Below, in pieces: positions 8,089 to 14,221 of a stretch of DNA of 26,223 nt; within the stretch, counting starts at the first letter, position 1, and every line of letters starts with the position of its first letter. Below the pieces are notes generated by a model, which made no database searches, was not told where the DNA came from, and worked only from the letters and a program-made list of their open reading frames with translations. Made by a program: the position numbers and the translations under genes. The stretch is from Treponema sp. (lineage in GTDB: Bacteria; Spirochaetota; Spirochaetia; Treponematales; Breznakiellaceae): contig JAIRSD010000256.1 of the NCBI GenBank assembly GCA_031255615.1, positions 1 through 26,223 of the forward strand, read 5' to 3'.

Positions 8089-8117
8089 CTTAAACTCTGA
8101 CTCAATGTCAGAGTCAA
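8089..8117 (-). promoter_or_regulatory. Candidate lplB promoter with palindromic operator in the spacer
   Basis: On the minus strand TTGACT (8117-8112) and TTTAAG (8094-8089) are 17 bases apart, a canonical sigma-70 spacing. An 8-bp palindrome, ACTCTGAC-5-GTCAGAGT (8094-8101/8107-8114), occupies the spacer, where a bound repressor would block polymerase. The -10 match is only 4 of 6. Confidence 0.4.
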
Positions 8118-8390
8118 TGCCGAAGTGAGGATTTTTACGAATTTTTCAGGTTAATTCCGCTTCTTTATAAGCTCGAAGCCCCATTCGTTCACCCCGCCGC
8201 GCCAAATTGGACGCACGGCTGTTTTTATCATAGCATGCCGGCGGCTCCGCGTCTGCGGGCGCCGCGGGACCCGGCAATTCGTTTGGAAGCGGCGTTGGAA
8301 CCTTGTTAGACAGGTCCTGGATGCGATACGGCGTCCGGGCTTTCCAAAGCGAAAATTGCCGTAAATGGGGGGCCGCATATTACGGGGCGG
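8118..8390. other. Divergent intergenic region, mostly unassigned
   Basis: This stretch holds no supportable gene. The only structure noted is a GC-rich imperfect hairpin closed by TGCCGG (8236-8241) and CCGGCA (8271-8276). It separates the lplB promoter region from the divergent Gfo/Idh-like gene. Confidence 0.4.
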
Positions 8391-8393
8391 GGT

Positions 8394-8413
8394 TATAATG
8401 GGACGGCAGGAGG
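8394..8413 (+). promoter_or_regulatory. Candidate -10 box and ribosome-binding site of the divergent gene
   Basis: A perfect TATAAT at 8394-8399 is followed by AGGAGG at about 8408-8413, 4 bases before the ATG at 8418. No convincing -35 was found. A start point about 7 bases after the -10 box would give a leader of roughly 12 bases. Confidence 0.45.
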
Positions 8414-8417
8414 ACCT

Positions 8418-9281
8418 ATGAAGATTGGTTTTATTGATTATTACCTGGACGAATGGCACGCCAACAACTATCCCCGGTGGATACGGGAAAGTCCGGCCAA
8501 TACCGGCGGCGGGCCGGCCTTCGCCTGGGGGGAGCGGGATGCGCCGGGGGGCCTGTCCTCCGCCGCCTGGTGCCGGGGCCAGGGAGTCGAACTATGCGGC
8601 AGCATCGAGGAACTCTGCGAAAAGAGCGACCGCATCCTGATCCTGGCGCCGGACAACAGCGAAAAACACCTGGAGTACGGGAGGCGGGTCTTTCCCTGCG
8701 GCAAACCGGTTTACATGGACAAGACCTTCGCCCCCACTCTGAGGGAGGCGGAAGAGATTTTTTCCCTGGCGGAGCGCTATGCCGCGCCGCTTTGCAGCAG
8801 CTCCGCCCTTCGTTTCGCTTCGGAGATCGCGGCGTTTAACGGGGACGCCCTGAGCGTCGTCAGCGCCGGCGGGGGGCCTTCCTTCGAATCCTACGCGGTG
8901 CACCAGATGGAGATGATCGTCAAGGTTATGGGGACCGGGACGGAAAGGGTCATGGGCCTTATGAACGGGAGGAACAAGGCCCTGGTGATTCAGTTCAAGG
9001 ACGGAAGAAAGGCCCTGTTTAACCAGGCCGCCGGTACCCCGGCCCCCTTTACGGTCAGCGTTGAGACCGGGAAGGGGCTGGAGCACCGGCCCATCGAGTC
9101 CGATTTTTTCAGGGCCTTTATCGACAACCTGCTTGTCTTTTACGAAACCGGGAAACCGCTGGCCGCGAAAGAGGAGACTCTCGCGGTGATTGCCCTTATC
9201 GACGCGGGGGAGCGGGCCCTGGCGGAGCCGTTCCGCTGGATCGGCGCATCCGCCGGGAGCGGGGCCCCCGGCGCCGGTTGA
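8418..9281 (+). CDS. Short Gfo/Idh/MocA-like oxidoreductase
   Basis: The 287-residue product has an alpha/beta N-terminal half ending in GKPVYMDKTF (96-104). That is the position of the family's GKHVFCEKP signature, but here Glu is replaced by Asp and Pro by Thr. The C-terminal half is short and beta-rich, with a substrate-like region around VHQMEMIVKVMG. The first residues (MKIGFIDYYLDEWHANNYP) lack the usual GxGxxG, so NAD(P) binding is altered or absent. AGGAGG with a 4-base spacing fixes the ATG. Divergent orientation next to the sugar transporter suggests it belongs to the same catabolic locus. The exact reaction is unknown and it may be an atypical or non-redox family member. Confidence 0.72.
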   Translation: MKIGFIDYYLDEWHANNYPRWIRESPANTGGGPAFAWGERDAPGGLSSAAWCRGQGVELCGSIEELCEKSDRILILAPDNSEKHLEYGRRVFPCGKPVYMDKTFAPTLREAEEIFSLAERYAAPLCSSSALRFASEIAAFNGDALSVVSAGGGPSFESYAVHQMEMIVKVMGTGTERVMGLMNGRNKALVIQFKDGRKALFNQAAGTPAPFTVSVETGKGLEHRPIESDFFRAFIDNLLVFYETGKPLAAKEETLAVIALIDAGERALAEPFRWIGASAGSGAPGAG

Positions 9282-9335
9282 TTCAGGGGATCCTGAATGG
9301 GGCGGGGGACCCGCGGCGCGAAGGAGCGGGCCCCC
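9281..9335. terminator. Convergent bidirectional terminator region
   Basis: Two hairpins fill the gap between converging genes: ATTCAGG-4-CCTGAAT (9281-9298), overlapping the TGA of the left gene, and GGGGG-a-CCCGC with GCGGGCCCCC (9304-9335), ending on the stop codon of the right gene. Neither has a strong T tract. Confidence 0.45.
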
Positions 9336-10897
9336 TACCTGTTCCTGATATAGGCGTCCCGGTAACCGGAACCTTTGAAACGTTGGACCAGGGCCCCGGA
9401 CTCGCCCAGGTTTAGGGGCCCCACAAGGAGGCGGTACGTCGGATTATCCGCGGTTCCCCCGTTCTGCACGTTGAGGGGATAGCCGGGATCCAGCTTGAGG
9501 AGGGCCGATTCCACCGAAGCGACGTTGCGGTAGGCCCCGATCTGGACATAATACTTTCCCTGTTCCAGTTCGGTAATAACCTTAACGGGGAGCGAGAATA
9601 CTCCCTGGACCGGATCCGGCGGACCCTGCCGGGGGGGAGGAGCCGCCGGGGGGGGGTCTTTTTCCGTGAGGATCGGGGCCGGTTTTTCCGGCTGCCGGGC
9701 CGGGGAAATCGATTCCAGGGGTTCTACCCAGGGGCCCGGAAGTTCCTCGGCTTCAACGATCCCGACTGTCCGGGCGGCTTCCGCAAGCCTCGCGGCCTCG
9801 GCTGCCCGGCCGGCTTCCGCGGCCTGAACAGCTTCCGCGATTCGGGCGGCCTCCGCGGCCTTCAATTCCCGCTGTTTTTCGATTGAATCAATGAAAAGGG
9901 ACTCGTCGAGCTTTTCATCGGGGGGCGGGATCTGCGGCTTCCGCGGCCCCGGGGTTTCCGCGGGGGGCCGTTCCTCCGTGGGGATCAGCGTATAATTACC
10001 GGAGGGCGGAGCCGGGGCGGCGGATTCAGCTTTCGGGGGGGTCTCCCCGGCCTTCCATACATCCGCCCAGGGGTCCGGACTCCCAGGCGGCGGGACGACC
10101 GTTTGAGGAGGGGCCGGGGCTGTGACCTGCCCCACGGCGCCGCCCCGTTCCCAGATCCGGTAGTTCGTGTTTTCCACGCTCTCATCTTCCGGGGGGTAGA
10201 GCGAATAGTCCCATTCATCCCAGCCGGATTCCCGGCCGCCGGGAATCCAGGAATCCTGCGGGGGAGGAGGAGAGGAATTGGATCGGAGATCGACGATGCT
10301 GCCCTGGGAGTAATCGACCCGCTCGGCGTATTCGATTCCCTCGGGAATATTGTACTCGTAGGCCGGGGTTTCCGCCTTCGCCGTCGAGGACTCGATCTCC
10401 CGGCTGTCCTGGGAAAGGGGCGTTTTTTCCGCCTCCGCCATTTCCCTGGCATCCCCGGCAATCATGGCCGCCGGATCGTAATCGGGATCCCCGGAGAACA
10501 CCAATCCTTCGGTAAAGCGGGAAAAGGCTATGGGGTCTTCCGGCTGGGTCATGCGAATCCGGCCGATGGTTTTGGCCGAAAGGCCGATGCGGTTCGCCGT
10601 ATCGGCTGAAAGGATTGCCAGGAGGCCGGGGCTGTTAAGGCCCGAAGACACCACGGCCCGGACGGATTTCCCCGTTTCCAGGTTGGTAATGTCTACTACG
10701 GTATTCCGGGGGAAAGAATTGGTGGCCGCATAGTAGCCGTCTTCGGGGAGTTCGCCCCGGGGGGCCAGAGCGGCGGCACCTTCCCAAACCGAGGACCCGG
10801 AAAGGACGATCAGGGCCGCCCCCAAAGCCAGGGCCTTTTGGAGCAAGGCCGCGATTGTTTTGATCCCTGGTGTGTTGATCCGTGAAAACTGTTTCAT
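9335..10897 (-). CDS. Envelope protein: degenerate RlpA-like double-psi barrel plus SPOR domain
   Basis: The product has 520 residues. An N-terminal hydrophobic segment (about 16-36) suggests export or membrane anchoring. Residues 54-118 (GYYAATNSFPRNT, TNLETGKSVRAVV, LSADTANRIGLSAKTIGRI) align by eye with the RlpA double-psi barrel. The family's His (AHKTLP) is replaced by Asn60, and the NDRGPF block is replaced by SSGLNSP, so lytic transglycosylase activity is unlikely. A Pro-rich middle follows, then a charged Ala/Glu helix at about 335-385, then a C-terminal SPOR domain from about 435 (KYYVQIGAYRNVAS), which usually binds denuded peptidoglycan glycan strands. It starts two bases after the stop of the upstream gene, with AAGGA as ribosome-binding site. 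A run of nine C's in the coding strand lies at 9656-9648. Confidence 0.8.
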   Translation of the reverse strand: MKQFSRINTPGIKTIAALLQKALALGAALIVLSGSSVWEGAAALAPRGELPEDGYYAATNSFPRNTVVDITNLETGKSVRAVVSSGLNSPGLLAILSADTANRIGLSAKTIGRIRMTQPEDPIAFSRFTEGLVFSGDPDYDPAAMIAGDAREMAEAEKTPLSQDSREIESSTAKAETPAYEYNIPEGIEYAERVDYSQGSIVDLRSNSSPPPPQDSWIPGGRESGWDEWDYSLYPPEDESVENTNYRIWERGGAVGQVTAPAPPQTVVPPPGSPDPWADVWKAGETPPKAESAAPAPPSGNYTLIPTEERPPAETPGPRKPQIPPPDEKLDESLFIDSIEKQRELKAAEAARIAEAVQAAEAGRAAEAARLAEAARTVGIVEAEELPGPWVEPLESISPARQPEKPAPILTEKDPPPAAPPPRQGPPDPVQGVFSLPVKVITELEQGKYYVQIGAYRNVASVESALLKLDPGYPLNVQNGGTADNPTYRLLVGPLNLGESGALVQRFKGSGYRDAYIRNR

Positions 10898-10899
10898 AC

Positions 10900-11607
10900 C
10901 TAGTCCTTTATATGGGGAATCAGGCCCCGGATAAGCCGTTTGGCCTGTTCACGTTCCGATTGGATCGCGGAGGGGCCCCGGACCGGAGTTCCTCTCCCGG
11001 CGGGGGATTCGAGGGGGGCGGCGCTTTCATGGATAAAACGGCGATTCCCCGGGGATTTGAAGGAATAGATTCTAAAATTTACCTCTTGCGGCCTTGTGTT
11101 CATATCCTCCGCGGCCGCCGGGTAGGACAAAAGGGCCAGAATGAGGTAATCCGCCCCCCCCGAGACCGCGTCTTCCAGTTCCGGTTGAATCTCCCGGGGG
11201 AATTCCCCGTTGGGATTCCGCTTTCCGGGGAAATCGGCGGCGCTTTTCCCGCTTAGACGCAGGCTGGGGGAGTTGCTCACCACATGCCCCGCCTCAAAGA
11301 AGACATCCAAAAGGCAGGTTTCCCACAGGGAGGATGATTCCCGGGCCGCGGAGGACACCGGGGGGGCCGTTCCTTCCGCCGCGGATTCCCGGCTGGGGCC
11401 GGTTTCCAGCACCAAAAAGCTCAGGGTGTCCGGAGAAGCCGGCCGGGCCAGGACCAGGAAAAAAAGAATCCCCCCCAGGGTGTTAAGGGCGGTTCTGAGC
11501 GCGGGCCCGGCCCGGCAGTCTGCGCGGCGAAAAACGCGCCCGGCCTTCGCTTGATACACGGCGGCTTCTGATACATTGAGAATTGCTGGGGTACTAAGCC
11601 TTGTCAT
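10900..11607 (-). CDS. Conserved envelope protein of unknown function
   Basis: I do not recognise a named family. The 235-residue product has a hydrophobic stretch near 42-55 (LGGILFFLVLARPA) preceded by a basic region, which fits a signal anchor or signal peptide with a long N-terminal extension. After it comes LWETCLLDVFFEAGHVVSNSPSL, a segment I associate with uncharacterised treponemal lipoprotein-like proteins, and GADYLILALLSYPA. The C-terminus is basic. The stop codon is only two bases from the start of the SPOR-domain gene, so the two are one operon and probably act together at the cell wall. The ATG at 11607 follows AAAGGA at 8-9 bases; a TTG lies one codon upstream. A run of eight C's occurs near 11154-11161. 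Confidence 0.65.
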   Translation of the reverse strand: MTRLSTPAILNVSEAAVYQAKAGRVFRRADCRAGPALRTALNTLGGILFFLVLARPASPDTLSFLVLETGPSRESAAEGTAPPVSSAARESSSLWETCLLDVFFEAGHVVSNSPSLRLSGKSAADFPGKRNPNGEFPREIQPELEDAVSGGADYLILALLSYPAAAEDMNTRPQEVNFRIYSFKSPGNRRFIHESAAPLESPAGRGTPVRGPSAIQSEREQAKRLIRGLIPHIKD

Positions 11608-11640
11608 CAATGGTTTCCTTTATGTCGTTTTTAAACGGCT

Positions 11641-11670
11641 GTTGTTCGGAAAGCGAAGTTTCCGAACAAC
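11641..11670. repeat. GGAAAC/GTTTCC palindrome, copy 3
   Basis: GTTGTTCGGAAA and TTTCCGAACAAC form a perfect 12-bp stem around a GCGAAG loop. It lies 34 bases upstream of the minus-strand envelope gene and at the left end of the divergent gap that precedes the NusG-like gene. Confidence 0.7.
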
Positions 11671-11727
11671 TCTATGTTACGTTCGGCCGCCCCCGGCGCA
11701 GGCCAGAAACGGCGGGGCACGGCGAAG

Positions 11728-11852
11728 GCGCAAGCCGTGCCGGTACGGCATGGCTTGCGCGCCCGCGCAAGGGATAGGAGCGGAATAAAAACCCGCAGGG
11801 TTTTTGTTAGAGCGGATAGCCCGGTCCCCGCCGCAGGCGGGGATGCGCCCAA
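11728..11852 (+). repeat. Three-hairpin dispersed element, copy B
   Basis: The three stems are at 11728-11741/11747-11760 (14 bp with one G-U pair), 11787-11794/11798-11805 (8 bp) and 11825-11832/11836-11843 (8 bp). The linkers GCGCAAGGGATAG, AGCGGAAT, GAGCGGATAGCCCGG and TGCGCCCAA are the same as in copies A and C apart from single changes (GGGATAGG for GGGATAGA and TTAGAGCGG for TTGGAGCGG). It lies in the same direction as the NusG-like gene and ends 96 bases before its preferred start, so it may be in that gene's leader RNA. Confidence 0.85.
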
Positions 11853-11948
11853 CCTATCTTCTAAATGCGGCATCTTTCTAAACCGGGAATTGCCGCCCGC
11901 ATAGAATCCCACATTTACTATCGGCAGTTATTTTTGTATCCTCAACTG

Positions 11949-12509
11949 GTGAATTATTACGCGGTGCAGGTAAAAACCCGGGGAGAGGAAAAATACATAA
12001 GACTTTTACGGGCCATGCATCCGGAAATAGGTTTTCCGGTTTATTTTCCCCAAAGGCGGATAGATATCCGGCGCAAGGGGATAGTGAGCCAGTCCACCAG
12101 CCCGATCTTTCCCGGCTATATTTTTCTGGAAGTCGAGGAGGGGGAGGACATATACCGGCACCAGTGGGCTTTCCGCCGGACCGAGGGGTTTTTCCGGTTT
12201 TTGCGATCCAACCAGCATATTGTCCCCCTGGCCGACCGGGATCTGGAGATTGTCCTTCATTTTATCAAGAACGCGGGCCCCGTGGCGGGCAAGTCCCGGG
12301 TCTACTTTAACGAACAGTCCCGAATCGTCGTGGTGGAGGGGCCTCTTATGGGGCTTGAGGGGAAGATCATTAAGGTCGATAAAAGAAAGGGGAGGGCGAA
12401 GATCAAGCTGGATCTGTACAACGACTCCTTCACTATCGATCTGGGTTTTGAGACTATCGGGGTAGTTGAAGGCAGGAACAAGGCAGGATCTTCGTTACAG
12501 GATCAATGA
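11949..12509 (+). CDS. NusG paralogue, LoaP/UpxY-like operon-specific antiterminator
   Basis: This 186-residue protein (from the GTG at 11949) is a specialised NusG that should bind elongating RNA polymerase and let it read through terminators in long glycan operons. The NGN domain starts at NYYAVQVKTRGEEKY and continues with FPVYFPQRR and SPIFPGYIFLEVE. The KOW domain near the C-terminus reads GPLMGLEGKIIKVDKRKGRAKI. The frame is open back to an ATG at 11865, giving 214 residues, but homologues start right at the NYYAVQ strand; neither start has a clear ribosome-binding site. Its stop overlaps the next start as ATGA, coupling it to the nucleotide-sugar enzyme. The three-hairpin element lies directly upstream. 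Housekeeping NusG is unlikely because of the context and the FPVYFPQ segment. Confidence 0.85.
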   Translation: MNYYAVQVKTRGEEKYIRLLRAMHPEIGFPVYFPQRRIDIRRKGIVSQSTSPIFPGYIFLEVEEGEDIYRHQWAFRRTEGFFRFLRSNQHIVPLADRDLEIVLHFIKNAGPVAGKSRVYFNEQSRIVVVEGPLMGLEGKIIKVDKRKGRAKIKLDLYNDSFTIDLGFETIGVVEGRNKAGSSLQDQ

Positions 12510-14221
12510 CCGTCAAAAATTCAGGGCGTTTATACATTATCGGGGCCGGTTTCGCCGGTCAGACTCTGGCCCGGGAGCTGAGGGCCAAGGCTATTTTTGG
12601 GGAAGTGGTGGCTTTTTTGGACGACGATCCGAAAAAGATAGGCCGCCAGGTTGAGGGAATCCCCGTCCTGGGGCCCATTCGGGATGTGGCCCGGCTGCTG
12701 CGGATGAACCCCGCGGACCAGGCGATTATCGCCATCCCCGGCGCCAGCCGGGAATATTTAAAGGAGCTTTACTGGATTCTTAAACGGGCGGGGTTCGAGA
12801 AGATTCGGATCCTGCCGGGGATCTCCCAGATCATCCAGGGGGACGCCCGCCTTATCCAGACCCGGAACATCGATCCCCAGGATCTTCTCGGCCGCACCCC
12901 GGCGGCTATAAATCTGCGGCAGAGCCTCGCCTACCTCCGGGGCAAGCGGGTGCTGGTTACCGGCGCGGGAGGCTCCATCGGGGGGGAGCTTTGCCGCCAG
13001 CTCCTTTCCGGGGGGGCTTCGCGGCTTTACCTTTTCGGCCATGGGGAAAATTCGATTTACCAGATCGATCGGGAACTCAGGCTCCTTCAGGAAGAAGGGG
13101 TGGGGGAAAAGGCGGCCCTGGTGCCTGTCATCGGGGATCTGAAAGACCGGGCCTACATGGATTATATTTTGGGGAAACTCCGGGCCGACGTGGTGTTCCA
13201 CACCGCGGCTTACAAGCATGTTCCCATGATGGAGGAGAACCCTGTGGCCGCCATAGAAAACAACGTGCTGGGGACGGAGAACCTTATCAGGGCCGCCAAA
13301 AAACACGGGGTGAAGCGGTTTGTCCATATCACCACCGATAAGGCGGTGGAACCGGTGTCGATCTACGGGGTTTCCAAGTATCTTTGCGAAAAAATGGTCC
13401 TAAAGGAGGCCCGGACCATGGCGGAGTCCGCCGATGCCGGCGATTCGTCCTTCATGGTGGTTCGTTTCGGCAATGTGCTGGGGTCCAGGGGTTCCATTGT
13501 GCCCCTTTTTCAGCGGCAGATCGAAAAGGGCGGGCCCGTTACCGTAACCCATCCGGAGATGCGGCGCTGGTTTATGACCATCCCGGAGGCCTGCTCCCTG
13601 GTGCTCAAGGCCGGGGGGCTGGGGGAAAACGGGAATCTCTACCTTCTGGACATGGGAGAGCCTATCCGTATTCGGGATATGGCGGAGCAGATGATCCGGT
13701 TCTACGGCTTTGAGCCCGACGAGGATATCAAGATCGAATATACGGGCCTGCGCCCCGGAGAAAGGCTGGGAGAAAAACTTTGGGCCGAAGACGAAGATCC
13801 GGGGCCGACCCCTTACAACCGGATACTCAAGGTGGAAAGCCGGGGGAAAGCCGCCGGTTTCGACGTTTCCGCCCTCATAGAGAAGCTGCGCCCCATCTGC
13901 ACATTCGATCCCGCCCGGGCCGGACGCTACCGGGACAGCGGGCTCCTCAGGGAGCTTCTTGCCGAAGTCCTGCCGGGGCTTCAAAAGCCGGCGGGGGCCG
14001 CCGCCGGGGAGCAGGTCTGCTGGGCGCCGGGGGCGGGAAAAAGCGAGGCCCCCGGAGAGGATTTCCCGGCGGAAGGGGGGGCCTCTCCGGGCCGGGGTTC
14101 TTTCCCGGCGTTTCAGGGGCGGAAAAATTCCCCCTCCCCGGCGGGGAAGGGGGTCCCGCGATCCGGCGGGGAAAGCCGCCGGAAGGCCCCCGCGCTCGAT
14201 GAATCCGCCGGCAATGACTGA
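12506..14221 (+). CDS. Nucleotide-sugar 4,6-dehydratase/epimerase, CapD/WbpM/PglF-like without membrane helices
   Basis: The 571-residue product has two Rossmann regions. An N-terminal one (8-130, with GAGFAGQ and a FLDDDP acidic turn) matches the CoA-binding-like domain of CapD proteins. The catalytic SDR domain starts at RVLVTGAGGSIG (148-159). TDKAV at 277-281 and YGVSK at 287-291 give Tyr287 and Lys291; classical WbpM/PglF enzymes have Met in place of this Tyr. The membrane helices that usually precede the first domain are missing, so it should be soluble. The likely substrate is UDP-GlcNAc or a related UDP-sugar, and the product would be a 4-keto-6-deoxy sugar for the aminotransferase encoded next. 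The last ~75 residues are Gly/Pro/Ala-rich, encoded by GC-rich palindromes, and look non-conserved. ATGA overlap couples it to the NusG-like gene. Confidence 0.9.
   Translation: MTVKNSGRLYIIGAGFAGQTLARELRAKAIFGEVVAFLDDDPKKIGRQVEGIPVLGPIRDVARLLRMNPADQAIIAIPGASREYLKELYWILKRAGFEKIRILPGISQIIQGDARLIQTRNIDPQDLLGRTPAAINLRQSLAYLRGKRVLVTGAGGSIGGELCRQLLSGGASRLYLFGHGENSIYQIDRELRLLQEEGVGEKAALVPVIGDLKDRAYMDYILGKLRADVVFHTAAYKHVPMMEENPVAAIENNVLGTENLIRAAKKHGVKRFVHITTDKAVEPVSIYGVSKYLCEKMVLKEARTMAESADAGDSSFMVVRFGNVLGSRGSIVPLFQRQIEKGGPVTVTHPEMRRWFMTIPEACSLVLKAGGLGENGNLYLLDMGEPIRIRDMAEQMIRFYGFEPDEDIKIEYTGLRPGERLGEKLWAEDEDPGPTPYNRILKVESRGKAAGFDVSALIEKLRPICTFDPARAGRYRDSGLLRELLAEVLPGLQKPAGAAAGEQVCWAPGAGKSEAPGEDFPAEGGASPGRGSFPAFQGRKNSPSPAGKGVPRSGGESRRKAPALDESAGND
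14130..14153. repeat. GC-rich palindrome inside the dehydratase gene
   Basis: CCCCCTCCCC and GGGGAAGGGGG face each other around GGC, with one bulged A, in the Gly/Pro-rich C-terminal extension. A close relative lies at 14688-14709 inside the next gene, where it is read in a different frame. Confidence 0.55.

Noticed and set aside
11728..11852. Integron attC site
   Set aside because: The GCGCCCAAC end resembles an attC core site, but the matching core on the other side is missing, three separate stems are present instead of one, and no integrase gene is seen.
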